Of a DNA stretch of 64,000 nucleotides, positions 44,203 through 58,189 are shown piece by piece. Positions within the stretch are counted from its first letter, which is position 1. Each line of letters starts with the position of its first letter. A model generated the notes under the pieces. The model did no database searches. It was given only the letters and a program-made list of their open reading frames with translations, and had not been told where the DNA came from. A program made the position numbers and the translations under genes. This stretch comes from Strongylocentrotus droebachiensis (Eukaryota; Echinodermata; Echinoidea; Camarodonta; Strongylocentrotidae), in NCBI GenBank assembly GCA_035222895.1, contig JAVYIG010007502.1:37212-101211 (forward strand), written 5' to 3'.

Positions 44203-45672
44203 GCGTATATACTGTCATATTGCGCAATGAAAGAGTCATTTGAAGCATTTTTTTTAGTTTTTCATCAAATTTGCAAATATCTTTCTTAAAAAGCATGCTA
44301 TGGTCTTCTAAGTGGTTTCATTATGTTCTGCTCAAGCTCATTACCTCTTCGCGACATCGGTTTATCTCTTTCATCTTTATTGATTGCGCAATGTTGAAAA
44401 CGATTAAATCGCGTATATACTGTCATATTGCGCAATGAAAGAGTCATTTAAAGCATTTTTTTAGTTTTTCACCAAATTTGCAAATATCTTTCTTAAAAAG
44501 CATGCTATGGTCTTCTAAGTGGTTTCATTATATTCTGCTCAAGCTCTTTTACCTCTTCGCGAAATCGGTTTATCTCTTTCATTTTCATTGATTGCGCAAT
44601 GTTGAAAACGATTAAATCGGTATCCTAAGTGGTATCATTATGTTGCGCTTGAGCATCTCTACCTGTTCGCGTCATCGGTTTATGTTTTTCATCTTTATTT
44701 TTTGCGTAATGTAGAAAAACGATTAAATCGCGTATATACTGTCATATTGCGCAATGAAAGAGTCATTTGAAGCATTTTTTAAGTTTTTCATCACATTTGC
44801 AAATATCTTTCTTAAAAAGCATGCTATGGTCTTCTAAGTGGTTTCATTATGTTCTGCTCAAGCTCTTCTACCTGTTCGCGACATCGGTTTATCTCTTTCA
44901 TCTTTATTGATTGCGCAATGTTGAAAACGATTAAATCGCGTATATACTGTCATATTGCGCAATGAAAGAGTCATTTGAAGTATTTTTTTAGTTTTTCATC
45001 ACATTTGCAAATATCTTTCTTAAAAAGCATGCTATGGTCTTCTAAGTGGTTTCATTATATTCTGCTCAAGCTCTTTTACCTCTTCGCGACATCGGTTTAT
45101 CTCTTTCATCTTCATTGATTGCGCAATGTTGAAAACGATTAAATCGCGTATATACTGTCATATTGCGCAATGAAAGAGTCATTTGAAGCATTTTTTTAGT
45201 TTTTCATCACATTTGCAAATATCTTTCTTAAAAAGCATGCTATGGTCTTCTAAGTGGTTTCATTATGTTCTGCTCAAGCTCTTTTACCTCTTCGCGACAT
45301 CGGTTTATCTCTTTCATCTTTATTGATTGCGCAATGTTGAAAACGATTAAATCGCGTATATACTGTCATATTGCGCAATGAAAGAGTCATTTAAAGCATT
45401 TTTTTAGTTTTTCACCAAATTTGCAAATATCTTTCTTAAAAAGCATGCTATGGTCTTCTAAGTGGTTTCATTATATTCTGCTCAAGCTCTTTTACCTCTT
45501 CGCGAAATCGGTTTATCTCTTTCATTTTCATTGATTGCGCAATGTTGAAAACGATTAAATCGGTATCCTAAGTGGTATCATTATGTTGCGCTTGAGCATC
45601 TCTACCTGTTCGCGTCATCGGTTTATGTTTTTCATCTTTATTTTTTGCGTAATGTAGAAAAACGATTAAATC
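43995..45672 (+). repeat. Short modules c2-d''-b-B1 and n-a-k2-b-B1
   Basis: c2 43995, a d-left/m-right hybrid d'' 44203 with AAGCTCATTACC (one base short), b 44411, B1 44619; then n 44730, a 44938, k2 45146, b 45354, B1 45562. The same two modules recur at 58190-59863. Confidence 0.94.
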
Positions 45673-48405
45673 GCGTATATACTGTCATATTGCGCAATGA
45701 AAGAGTCATTTGAAGCATTTTTTAAGTTTTTCATCACATTTGCAAATATCTTTCTTAAAAAGCATGCTATGGTCTTCTAAGTGGTTTCATTATGTTCTGC
45801 TCAAGCTCTTCTACCTGTTCGCGACATCGGTTTATCTCTTTCATCTTTATTGATTGCGCAATGTTGAAAACGATTAAATCGCGTATATACTGTCATATTG
45901 CGCAATGAAAGAGTCATTTGAAGTATTTTTTTAGTTTTTCATCACATTTGCAAATATCTTTCTTAAAAAGCATGCTATGGTCTTCTAAGTGGTTTCATTA
46001 TATTCTGCTCAAGCTCTTTTACCTCTTCGCGACATCGGTTTATCTCTTTCATCTTCATTGATTGCGCAATGTTGAAAACGATTAAATCGCGTATATACTG
46101 TCATATTGCGCAATGAAAGAGTCATTTGAAGCATTTTTTTAGTTTTTCATCACATTTGCAAATATCTTTCTTAAAAAGCATGCTATGGTCTTCTAAGTGG
46201 TTTCATTATATTCTGCTCAAACTCTTTTACCTCTTCGCGACATCGGTTTATCTCATTCATTTTCATTGATTGCGCAATGTTGAAAACGATTAAATCGGTA
46301 TCCTAAGTGGTATCATTATGTTGCGCTTGAGCATCTCTACCTGTTCGCGTCATCGGTTTATGTTTTTCATCTTTATTTATTGCGTAATGTAGAAAAACGA
46401 TTAAATCGCGTATATACTGTCATATTGCGCAATGAAAGAGTCATTTGAAGCATTTTTTTAGTTTTTCATCAAATTTGCAAATATCTTTCTTAAAAAGCAT
46501 GCTATGGTCTTCTAAGTGGTTTCATTATGTTCTGCTCAAGCTCTTCTACCTGTTCGCGACATCGGTTTATCTCTTTCATCTTTATTGATTGCGCAATGTT
46601 GAAAACGATTAAATCGCGTATATACTGTCATATTGCGCAATGAAAGAGTCATTTGAAGTATTTTTTTAGTTTTTCATCACATTTGCAAATATCTTTCTTA
46701 AAAAGCATGCTATGGTCTTCTAAGTGGTTTCATTATATTCTGCTCAAGCTCTTTTACCTCTTCGCGACATCGGTTTATCTCTTTCATCTTCATTGATTGC
46801 GCAATGTTGAAAACGATTAAATCGCGTATATACTGTCATATTGCGCAATGAAAGAGTCATTTAAAGCATTTTTTTAGTTTTTCACCAAATTTGCAAATAT
46901 CTTTCTTAAAAAGCATGCTATGGTCTTCTAAGTGGTTTCATTATATTCTGCTCAAGCTCTTTTACCTCTTCGCGAAATCGGTTTATCTCTTTCATTTTCA
47001 TTGATTGCGCAATGTTGAAAACGATTAAATCGGTATCCTAAGTGGTATCATTATGTTGCGCTTGAGCATCTCTACCTGTTCGCGTCATCGGTTTATGTTT
47101 TTCATCTTTATTTTTTGCGTAATGTAGAAAAACGATTAAATCGCGTATATACTGTCATATTGCGCAATGAAAGAGTCATTTGAAGCATTTTTTAAGTTTT
47201 TCATCACATTTGCAAATATCTTTCTTAAAAAGCATGCTATTGTCTTCCAAGTGGTTTCATTATATTCTGCTCAAGCTCTTTTACCTGTTCGCGACATCGG
47301 TTTATCTCTTTCATCTTTATTGATTGCGCAATGTTGAAAACGATTAAATCGCGTATATACTGTCATATTGCGCAATGAAAGAGTCATTTGAAGCATTTTT
47401 TTTAGTTTTTCATCACATTTGCAAATATCTTTCTTAAAAAGCATGCTATGGTCTTCTAAGTGGTTTCATTATATTCTGCTCAAACTCTTTTACCTCTTCG
47501 CGACATCGGTTTATCTCATTCATCTTCATTGTTAGCGCAATGTTGAAAACGATTAAATCGGTATCCTAAGTGGTATCATTATGTTGCGCTTGAGCATCTC
47601 TACCTGTTCGCGTCATCGGTTTATGTTTTTCATCTTTATTTATTGCGTAATGTAGAAAAACGATTAAATCGCGTGTATACTGTCATATTGCGCAATGAAA
47701 GAGTCATTTGAAGCATTTTTTTAGTTTTTCATCAAATTTGCAAATATCTTTCTTAAAAAGCATGCTATGGTCTTCTAAGTGGTTTCATTATGTTCTGCTC
47801 AAGCTCTTCTACCTGTTCGCGACATCGGTTTATCTCTTTCATCTTTATTGATTGCGCAATGTTGAAAACGATTAAATCGCGTATATACTGTCATATTGCG
47901 CAATGAAAGAGTCATTTGAAGTATTTTTTTAGTTTTTCATCACATTTGCAAATATCTTTCTTAAAAAGCATGCTATGGTCTTCTAAGTGGTTTCATTATA
48001 TTCTGCTCAAGCTCTTTTACCTCTTCGCGACATCGGTTTATCTCTTTCATCTTCATTGATTGCGCAATGTTGAAAACGATTAAATCGCGTATATACTGTC
48101 ATATTGCGCAATGAAAGAGTCATTTAAAGCATTTTTTTAGTTTTTCACCAAATTTGCAAATATCTTTCTTAAAAAGCATGCTATGGTCTTCTAAGTGGTT
48201 TCATTATATTCTGCTCAAGCTCTTTTACCTCTTCGCGAAATCGGTTTATCTCTTTCATTTTCATTGATTGCGCAATGTTGAAAACGATTAAATCGGTATC
48301 CTAAGTGGTATCATTATGTTGCGCTTGAGCATCTCTACCTGTTCGCGTCATCGGTTTATGTTTTTCATCTTTATTTTTTGCGTAATGTAGAAAAACGATT
48401 AAATC
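45673..48405 (+). repeat. 1,470-bp HOR then 1,263-bp HOR
   Basis: n-a-o-B2-e'-a-b-B1 at 45673-47142 and c-d-B2-e-a-b-B1 at 47143-48405. All lengths are canonical. Confidence 0.96.
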
Positions 48406-48933
48406 GCGTATATACTGTCATATTGCGCAATGAAAGAGTCATTTGAAGCATTTTTTAAGTTTTTCATCACATTTGCAAATATCTTTCTTAAAAAGCATGC
48501 TATTGTCTTCCAAGTGGTTTCATTATGTTCTGCTCAAGCTCTTTTACCTGTTCGCGACATCGGTTTATCTCTTTCATCTTTATTGATTGCGCAATGTTGA
48601 AAACGATTAAATCGCGTATATACTGTCATATTGCGCAATGAAAGAGTCATTTGAAGCATTTTTTTTAGTTTTTCACCAAATTTGCAAATATCTTTCTTAA
48701 AAAGCATGCTATGGTCTTCTAAGTGGTTTCATTATATTCTGCTCAAGCTCTTTTACCTCTTCGCGACATCGGTTTATCTCTTTCATTTTCATTGATTGCG
48801 CAATGTTGAAAACGATTAAATCGGTATCCTAAGTGGTATCATTATGTTGCGCTTGAGCATCTCTACCTGTTCGCGTCATCGGTTTATGTTTTTCATCTTT
48901 ATTTTTTGCGTAATGTAGAAAAACGATTAAATC
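48406..48933 (+). repeat. Short module c2-q-B1 (528 bp)
   Basis: c2 48406, q 48614 (209 bp), B1 48823. q stands where b would be. Its counterpart is 62600-63128. Confidence 0.94.
48614..48822 (+). repeat. Hybrid monomer, variant q (d left / b-like)
   Basis: An eight-T left run as in d is followed by TTTTTCACCAAATTT as in b, CTTCGCGACATC as in a, and CATTTTCATTG as in b. It is followed by B1, so it behaves as b. The only other copy is 62808-63017. Confidence 0.9.
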
Positions 48934-51873
48934 GCGTATATACTGTCATATTGCGCAATGAAAGAGTCATTTGAAGCATTTTTTAAGTTTTTCATCACAT
49001 TTGCAAATATCTTTCTTAAAAAGCATGCTATGGTCTTCTAAGTGGTTTCATTATGTTCTGCTCAAGCTCTTCTACCTGTTCGCGACATCGGTTTATCTCT
49101 TTCATCTTTATTGATTGCGCAATGTTGAAAACGATTAAATCGCGTATATACTGTCATATTGCGCAATGAAAGAGTCATTTGAAGTATTTTTTTAGTTTTT
49201 CATCACATTTGCAAATATCTTTCTTAAAAAGCATGCTATGGTCTTCTAAGTGGTTTCATTATATTCTGCTCAAGCTCTTTTACCTCTTCGCGACATCGGT
49301 TTATCTCTTTCATCTTCATTGATTGCGCAATGTTGAAAACGATTAAATCGCGTATATACTGTCATATTGCGCAATGAAAGAGTCATTTGAAGCATTTTTT
49401 TAGTTTTTCATCACATTTGCAAATATCTTTCTTAAAAAGCATGCTATGGTCTTCTAAGTGGTTTCATTATATTCTGCTCAAACTCTTTTACCTCTTCGCG
49501 ACATCGGTTTATCTCATTCATTTTCATTGATTGCGCAATGTTGAAAACGATTAAATCGGTATCCTAAGTGGTATCATTATGTTGCGCTTGAGCATCTCTA
49601 CCTGTTCGCGTCATCGGTTTATGTTTTTCATCTTTATTTATTGCGTAATGTAGAAAAACGATTAAATCGCGTATATACTGTCATATTGCGCAATGAAAGA
49701 GTCATTTGAAGCATTTTTTTAGTTTTTCATCAAATTTGCAAATATCTTTCTTAAAAAGCATGCTATGGTCTTCTAAGTGGTTTCATTATGTTCTGCTCAA
49801 GCTCTTCTACCTGTTCGCGACATCGGTTTATCTCTTTCATCTTTATTGATTGCGCAATGTTGAAAACGATTAAATCGCGTATATACTGTCATATTGCGCA
49901 ATGAAAGAGTCATTTGAAGTATTTTTTTAGTTTTTCATCACATTTGCAAATATCTTTCTTAAAAAGCATGCTATGGTCTTCTAAGTGGTTTCATTATATT
50001 CTGCTCAAGCTCTTTTACCTCTTCGCGACATCGGTTTATCTCTTTCATCTTCATTGATTGCGCAATGTTGAAAACGATTAAATCGCGTATATACTGTCAT
50101 ATTGCGCAATGAAAGAGTCATTTAAAGCATTTTTTTAGTTTTTCACCAAATTTGCAAATATCTTTCTTAAAAAGCATGCTATGGTCTTCTAAGTGGTTTC
50201 ATTATATTCTGCTCAAGCTCTTTTACCTCTTCGCGAAATCGGTTTATCTCTTTCATTTTCATTGATTGCGCAATGTTGAAAACGATTAAATCGGTATCCT
50301 AAGTGGTATCATTATGTTGCGCTTGAGCATCTCTACCTGTTCGCGTCATCGGTTTATGTTTTTCATCTTTATTTTTTGCGTAATGTAGAAAAACGATTAA
50401 ATCGCGTATATACTGTCATATTGCGCAATGAAAGAGTCATTTGAAGCATTTTTTAAGTTTTTCATCACATTTGCAAATATCTTTCTTAAAAAGCATGCTA
50501 TGGTCTTCTAAGTGGTTTCATTATGTTCTGCTCAAGCTCTTCTACCTGTTCGCGACATCGGTTTATCTCTTTCATCTTTATTGATTGCGCAATGTTGAAA
50601 ACGATTAAATCGCGTATATACTGTCATATTGCGCAATGAAAGAGTCATTTGAAGTATTTTTTTAGTTTTTCATCACATTTGCAAATATCTTTCTTAAAAA
50701 GCATGCTATGGTCTTCTAAGTGGTTTCATTATATTCTGCTCAAGCTCTTTTACCTCTTCGCGACATCGGTTTATCTCTTTCATCTTCATTGATTGCGCAA
50801 TGTTGAAAACGATTAAATCGCGTATATACTGTCATATTGCGCAATGAAAGAGTCATTTGAAGCATTTTTTTAGTTTTTCATCACATTTGCAAATATCTTT
50901 CTTAAAAAGCATGCTATGGTCTTCTAAGTGGTTTCATTATATTCTGCTCAAACTCTTTTACCTCTTCGCGACATCGGTTTATCTCATTCATTTTCATTGA
51001 TTGCGCAATGTTGAAAACGATTAAATCGGTATCCTAAGTGGTATCATTATGTTGCGCTTGAGCATCTCTACCTGTTCGCGTCATCGGTTTATGTTTTTCA
51101 TCTTTATTTATTGCGTAATGTAGAAAAACGATTAAATCGCGTATATACTGTCATATTGCGCAATGAAAGAGTCATTTGAAGCATTTTTTTAGTTTTTCAT
51201 CAAATTTGCAAATATCTTTCTTAAAAAGCATGCTATGGTCTTCTAAGTGGTTTCATTATGTTCTGCTCAAGCTCTTCTACCTGTTCGCGACATCGGTTTA
51301 TCTCTTTCATCTTTATTGATTGCGCAATGTTGAAAACGATTAAATCGCGTATATACTGTCATATTGCGCAATGAAAGAGTCATTTGAAGTATTTTTTTAG
51401 TTTTTCATCACATTTGCAAATATCTTTCTTAAAAAGCATGCTATGGTCTTCTAAGTGGTTTCATTATATTCTGCTCAAGCTCTTTTACCTCTTCGCGACA
51501 TCGGTTTATCTCTTTCATCTTCATTGATTGCGCAATGTTGAAAACGATTAAATCGCGTATATACTGTCATATTGCGCAATGAAAGAGTCATTTAAAGCAT
51601 TTTTTTAGTTTTTCACCAAATTTGCAAATATCTTTCTTAAAAAGCATGCTATGGTCTTCTAAGTGGTTTCATTATATTCTGCTCAAGCTCTTTTACCTCT
51701 TCGCGAAATCGGTTTATCTCTTTCATTTTCATTGATTGCGCAATGTTGAAAACGATTAAATCGGTATCCTAAGTGGTATCATTATGTTGCGCTTGAGCAT
51801 CTCTACCTGTTCGCGTCATCGGTTTATGTTTTTCATCTTTATTTTTTGCGTAATGTAGAAAAACGATTAAATC
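48934..51873 (+). repeat. Tandem pair of 1,470-bp HORs
   Basis: n-a-o-B2-e'-a-b-B1 at 48934-50403 and again at 50404-51873, back to back and with no difference that I can see. This is the only place where the alternative HOR is itself tandem. Confidence 0.95.
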
Positions 51874-53132
51874 GCGTATATACTGTCATATTGCGCAATG
51901 AAAGAGTCATTTGAAGCATTTTTTAAGTTTTTCATCACATTTGCAAATATCTTTCTTAAAAAGCATGCTATTGTCTTCCAAGTGGTTTCATTATATTCTG
52001 CTCAAGCTCTTTTACCTGTTCGCGACATCGGTTTATCTCTTTCATCTTTATTGATTGCGCAATGTTGAAAACGATTAAATCGCGTATATACTGTCATATT
52101 GCGCAATGAAAGAGTCATTTGAAGCATTTTTTTTAGTTTTTCATCACATTTGCAAATATCTTTCTTAAAAAGCATGCTATGGTCTTCTAAGTGGTTTCAT
52201 TATATTCTGCTCAAACTCTTTTACCTCTTCGCGACATCGGTTTATCTCATTCATCTTCATTGTTAGCGCAATGTTGAAAACGATTAAATCGGTATCCTAA
52301 GTGGTATCATTATGTTGCGCTTGAGCATCTCTACCTGTTCGCGTCATCGGTTTATGTTTTTCATCTTTATTTATTGCGTAATGTAGAAAAACGATTAAAT
52401 CGCGTGTATACTGTCATATTGCGCAATGAAAGAGTCATTTGAAGCATTTTTTAGTTTTTCATCAAATTTGCAAATATCTTTCTTAAAAAGCATGCTATGG
52501 TCTTCGAAGTGGTTTCATTATGTTCTGCTCAAGCTCTTCTACCTGTTCGCGACATCGTTTATCTCTTTCATCTTTATTGATTGCGCAATGTTGAAAACGA
52601 TTAAATCGCGTATATACTGTCATATTGCGCAATGAAAGAGTCATTTGAAGTATTTTTTTAGTTTTTCATCACATTTGCAAATATCTTTCTTAAAAAGCAT
52701 GCTATGGTCATTCTAAGTGGTTTCATTATATTCTGCTCAAGCTCTTTTACCTCTTCGCGACATCGTTTATCTCTTTCATCTTCATTGATTGCGCAATGTT
52801 GAAAACGATTAAATCGCGGATATACTGTCATATTGCGCAATGAAAGAGTCATTTAAAGCATTTTTTTAGTTTTTCACCAATTTGCAAATATCTTTCTTAA
52901 AAAGCATGCTATGGTCTTCTAAGTGGTTTCATTATATTCTGCTCAAGCTCTTTTAACCTCTTCGCGAATCGGTTTATCTCTTTCATTTTCATTGATTGCG
53001 CAATGTTGAAAACGATTAAATCGGTATCCTAAGTGGTATCATTATGTTGCGCTTGAGCATCTCTACCTGTTCGCGTCATCGGTTTATGTTTTTCATCTTT
53101 ATTTTTGCGTAATGTAGAAAAACGATTAAATC
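51874..53132 (+). repeat. Rotated canonical HOR with first dense indels
   Basis: c 51874, d 52082, B2 52291, e 52402 (206 bp), a 52608, b 52816 (207 bp), B1 53023 (110 bp). The first three units are canonical. Single-base indels start in the e unit near 52445. Confidence 0.93.
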
Positions 53133-54198
53133 GCGTATATACTGTCATATTGCGCAATGAAAGAGTCATTTGAAGCATTTTTTAGTTTTTCATCAAATTT
53201 GCAAATTTTTTTTTTTTTTTTTAAACATGCTATGGTCTTCTAAGTGGTTTCATTATGTTCTGTTCAAGCTCTTTTACCTCTTCGCGACATCGGTTTATCT
53301 CTTTCATCTTTATTGATTGCGCAATGTTGAAAACGATTAAATCGCGTATATACTGTCATATTGCGCAATGAAAGAGTCATTTGAAGCATTTTTTTTAGTT
53401 TTTCATCACATTTGCAAATATCTTTCTTAAAAAGCATGCTATGGTCTTCTAAGTGGTTCATTATATTTTGCTTAAACTCTTTTACCTCTTCGCGACATCG
53501 GTTTATCTCATTCATCTTCATTGATTGCGCAATGTTGAAAACGATTAAATCGGTATCCTAAGTGGTTTCATTATGTTGCGCTTGAGCATCTCTACCTGTT
53601 CGCGTCATCGGTTTTATGTTTTTTTCATCTTTATTTATTGCGTAATGTAGAAAAACGATTAAATCGCGTATATACTGTCATATTGCGCAATGAAAGAGTC
53701 ATTTGAAGCATTTTTTTAGTTTTTCATCAAATTTGCAAATATCTTCTTCTTTTTTTTTAAAACATGCTATGGTCTTCTAAGTGGTTTCATTATGTTCTGC
53801 TCAAGCTCTTTTACCTCTTCGCGACATCGGTTTATCTCTTTCATCTTTATTGATTGCGCAATGTTGAAAACGATTAAATCGCGTATATACTGTCATATTG
53901 CGCAATGAAAGAGTCATTTAAAGCATTTTTTTAGTTTTCACCAAATTTGCAATATCTTTCTTAAAAAGCATGCTATGGTCTTCTAAGTGGTTTCATTATA
54001 TTCTGCTCAAGCTCTTTTACCTCTTCGCGAAATCGGTTTATCTCTTTCATTTTCATTGATTGCGCAATGTTGAAAACGATTAAATCGGTATCCTAAGTGG
54101 TTATCATTATGTTGCGCTTGAGCATCTCTACCTGTTCGCGTCATCGGTTTATGTTTTTCATCTTTATTTTTTGCGTAATGTAGAAAAACGATTAAATC
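53133..54198 (+). repeat. Third block begins: j-l-B4-m-b-B1
   Basis: j 53133 follows B1 directly, a junction found nowhere else. Its tract is an unbroken T17 at 53206-53222, like the T18 of 40194 and 12929. l 53344, B4 53552 (114 bp), m 53666, b 53881 (206 bp), B1 54087. Confidence 0.92.
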
Positions 54199-55666
54199 GC
54201 GTATATACTGTCATATTGCGCAATGAAAGAGTCATTTGAAGCATTTTTAAGTTTTTTCATCACATTTGCAAATATCTTTCTTAAAAAGCATGCTATGGTC
54301 TTCTAAGTGGTTTCATTATGTTCTGCTCAAGCTCTTCTACCTGTTCGCGACATCGGTTTATCTCTTTCATCTTTATTGATTGCGCAATGTTGAAAACGAT
54401 TAAATCGCGTATATACTGTCATATTGCGCAATGAAAGAGTCATTTGAAGTATTTTTTTAGTTTTTCATCACATTTGCAAATATCTTTCTTAAAAAGCATG
54501 CTATGGTCTTCTAAGTGGTTTCATTATATTCTGCTCAAGCTCTTTTACCTCTTCGCGACATCGGTTTATCTCTTCATCTTCATTGATTGCGCAATGTTGA
54601 AAACGATTAAATCGCGTATATACTGTCATATTGCGCAATGAAAGAGTCATTTGAAGCATTTTTTTAGTTTTTCATCACATTTGCAAATATCTTTCTTAAA
54701 AAGCATGCTATGGTCTTCTAAGTGGTTTCATTATATTCTGCTCAAACTCTTTTACCTCTTCGCGACATCGGTTTATCTCATTCATTTTCATTGATTGCGC
54801 AATGTTGAAAACGATTAAATCGGTATCCTAAGTGGTATCATTATGTTGCGCTTGAGCATCTCTACCTGTTCGCGTCATCGGTTTATGTTTTCATCTTTAT
54901 TTATTGCGTAATGTAGAAAAACGATTAAATCGCGTATATACTGTCATATTTGCGCAATGAAAGAGTCATTTGAAGCATTTTTTTAGTTTTTCATCAAATT
55001 TGCAAATATCTTTCTTAAAAAGCATGCTATGGTCTTCTAAGTGGTTTCATTATGTTCTGCTCAAGCTCTTCTACCTGTTCGCGACATCGGTTTATCTCTT
55101 TCATCTTTATTGATTGCGCAATGTTGAAAACGATTAAATCGCGTATATACTGTCATATTGCGCAATGAAAGAGTCATTTGAAGTATTTTTTTAGTTTTTC
55201 ATCACATTTGCAATATCTTTCTTAAAAAGCATGCTATGGTCTTCTAAGTGGTTTCATTATATTCTGCTCAAGCTCTTTTACCTCTTCGCGACATCGGTTT
55301 ATCTCTTTCATCTTCATTGATTGCGCAATGTTGAAAACGATTAAATCGCGTATATACTGTCATATTGCGCAATGAAAGAGTCATTTAAAGCATTTTTTTA
55401 GTTTTTCACCAAATTTGCAAATATCTTTCTTAAAAGCATGCTATGGTCTTCTAAGTGGTTTCATTATATTCTGCTCAAGCTCTTTTACCTCTTCGCGAAA
55501 TCGGTTTATCTCTTTCATTTTCATTGATTGCGCAATGTTGAAAACGATTAAATCGGTATCCTAAGTGGTATCATTATGTTGCGCTTGAGCATCTCTACCT
55601 GTTCGCAGTCATCGGTTTATGTTTTTCATCTTTATTTTTTGCGTAATGTAGAAAAACGATTAAATC
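54199..55666 (+). repeat. 1,470-type HOR with one-base indels
   Basis: n 54199, a 54407, o 54614, B2 54822, e' 54932, a 55141, b 55348, B1 55555. Most units deviate by one base. The 65-codon frame at 54444 arises from a lost T. Confidence 0.92.
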
Positions 55667-58189
55667 GCGTATATACTGTCATATTGCGCAATGAAGAGTC
55701 ATTTGAAGCATTTTTTAAGTTTTTCATCACATTTGCAAATATCTTTCTTAAAAAGCATGCTATTGTCTTCCAAGTGGTTTCATTATATTCTGCTCAAGCT
55801 CTTTTACCTGTTCGCGACATCGGTTTATCTCTTTCATCTTTATTGATTGCGCAATGTTGAAAACGATTAAATCGCGTATATACTGTCATATTGCGCAATG
55901 AAAGAGTCATTTGGAAGCATTTTTTTTAGTTTTTCATCACATTTGCAAATATCTTCTTAAAAAGCATGCTATGGTCTTCTAAGTGGTTTCATTATATTCT
56001 GCTCAAACTCTTTTACCTCTTCGCGACATCGTTTATCTCATTCATCTTCATTGTTAGCGCAATGTTGAAAACGATTAAATCGGTATCCTAAGTGGTATCA
56101 TTATGTTGCGCTTGAGCATCTCTACCTGTTCGCATCATCGTTTATGTTTTTCATCTTTATTTATTGCGTAATGTAGAAAAACGATTAAATCGCGTGTATA
56201 CTGTCATATTGCGCAATGAAAGAGTCATTTGAAGCATTTTTTAGTTTTTCATCAAATTTGCAAATATCTTTCTTAAAAAGCATGCTATGGTCTTCTAAGT
56301 GGTTTCATTATGTTCTGCTCAAGCTCTTCTACCTGTTCGCGACATCGGTTTATCTCTTTCATCTTTATTGATTGCGCAATGTTGAAAACGATTAAATCGC
56401 GTATATACTGTCATATTGCGCAATGAAAGAGTCATTTGAAGTATTTTTTTAGTTTTTCATCACATTTGCAAATATCTTTCTTAAAAAGCATGCTATGGTC
56501 TTCTAAGTGGTTTCATTATATTCTGCTCAAGCTCTTTTACCCTCTTCGCGACATCGGTTTATCTCTTTCATCTTCATTGATTGCGCAATGTTGAAAACGA
56601 TTAAATCGCGTATATACTGTCATATTGCGCAATGAAAGAGTCATTTAAAGCATTTTTTTAGTTTTTCACCAAATTTGCAAATATCTTTCTTAAAAAGCAT
56701 GCTATGGTCTTCTAAGTGGTTTCATTATATTCTGCTCAAGCTCTTTTACCTCTTCGCGAAATCGGTTTATCTCTTTCATTTTCATTGATTGCGCAATGTT
56801 GAAAACGATTAAATCGGTATCCTAAGTGGTATCATTATGTTGCGCTTGAGCATCTCTACCTGTTCGCGTCATCGTTTATGTTTTCATCTTTATTTTTTGC
56901 GTAATGTAGAAAAACGATTAAATCGCGTATATACTGTCATATTGCGCAATGAAAGAGTCATTTGAAGCATTTTTTTAAGTTTTTCATCACATTTGCAAAT
57001 ATCTTTCTTAAAAAGCATGCTATTGTCTTCCAAGTGGTTTCATTATATTCTGCTCAAGCTCTTTTACCTGTTCGCGACATCGGTTTATCTCTTTCATCTT
57101 TATTGATTGCGCAATGTTGAAAACGATTAAATCGCGTATATACTGTCATATTGCGCAATGAAAGAGTCATTTGAAGCATTTTTTTTAGTTTTTCATCACA
57201 TTTGCAAATATCTTTCTTAAAAAGCATTGCTATGGTCTTCTAAGTGGTTTCATTATATTCTGCTCAAACTCTTTTACCTCTTCGCGACATCGGTTTATCT
57301 CATTCATCTTCATTGTTAGCGCAATGTTGAAAACGATTAAATCGGTATCCTAAGTGGTATCATTATGTTGCGCTTGAGCATCTCTACCTGTTCGCGTCAT
57401 CGGTTATGTTTTTCATCTTTATTTATTGCAGTTAATGTAGAAAAACGATTAAATCGCGTGTATACTGTCATAATTGCGCAATGAAAGAGTCATTTGAAGC
57501 ATTTTTTTAGTTTTCATCAAATTTGCAAATATCTTTCTTAAAAAGCATGCTATGGTCTTCTAAGTGGTTTCATTATGTTCTGCTCAAGCTCTTCTACCTG
57601 TTCGCGACATCGGTTTATCTCTTTCATCTTTATTGATTGCGCAATGTTGAAAACGATTAAATCGCGTATATACTGTCATATTGCGCAATGAAAGAGTCAT
57701 TTGAAGTATTTTTTTAGTTTTTCATCACATTTGCAAATATATTTCTTAAAAGCATGCTATGGTCTTCTAAGTGGTTTCATTATATTCTGCTCAAGCTCTT
57801 TTACCTCTTCGCGACATCGGTTTATCTCTTTCATCTTCATTGATTGCGCAATGTTGCAAACGATTAAATCGCGTATATACTGTCATATTGCGCAATGAAA
57901 GAGTCATTTAAAGCATTTTTTTAGTTTTTCACCAAATTTGCAAATATCTTTCTTAAAAAGCATGCTATGGTCTTCTAAGTGGTTTCATTATATTCTGCTC
58001 AAGCTCTTTTACCTCTTTCGCGAAATCGGTTTATCTCTTTCATTTTCATTGATTGCGCAATGTTGAAAACGATTAAATCGGTATCCTAAGTGGTATCATT
58101 ATGTTGCGCTTGAGCATCTCTACCTGTTCGCGTCATCGGTTTATGTTTTTCATCTTTATTTTTTGCGTAATGTAGAAAACGATTAAATC
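55667..58189 (+). repeat. Two rotated canonical HORs with one-base indels
   Basis: c-d-B2-e-a-b-B1 at 55667-56924 and 56925-58189. The matching place in the second copy has only one HOR. Lengths of the full units run from 207 to 210 bp. The changes are nearly all single insertions or deletions. Confidence 0.92.

Noticed and set aside
52426-52635. 69-codon frame starting ATGAAAGAGTCATTT
   Set aside because: In the normal monomer this frame stops at TAG within ten codons. One T missing from the run here shifts past the stop. It is a product of the indel-rich zone, not a gene.
53264-53521. 85-codon frame on the minus strand, lysine- and glutamate-rich, coiled-coil-like
   Set aside because: It spans more than one satellite unit and exists only because of a lost base near 53457. 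The charged look comes from the reverse complement of the pyrimidine-rich right half, and it is broken in nearly all other copies.
55576-55860. 94-codon frame crossing B1 into c
   Set aside because: Opened by an extra base near 55606 and a missing A near 55695. Neighbouring copies have stops. No domain or motif is recognisable.
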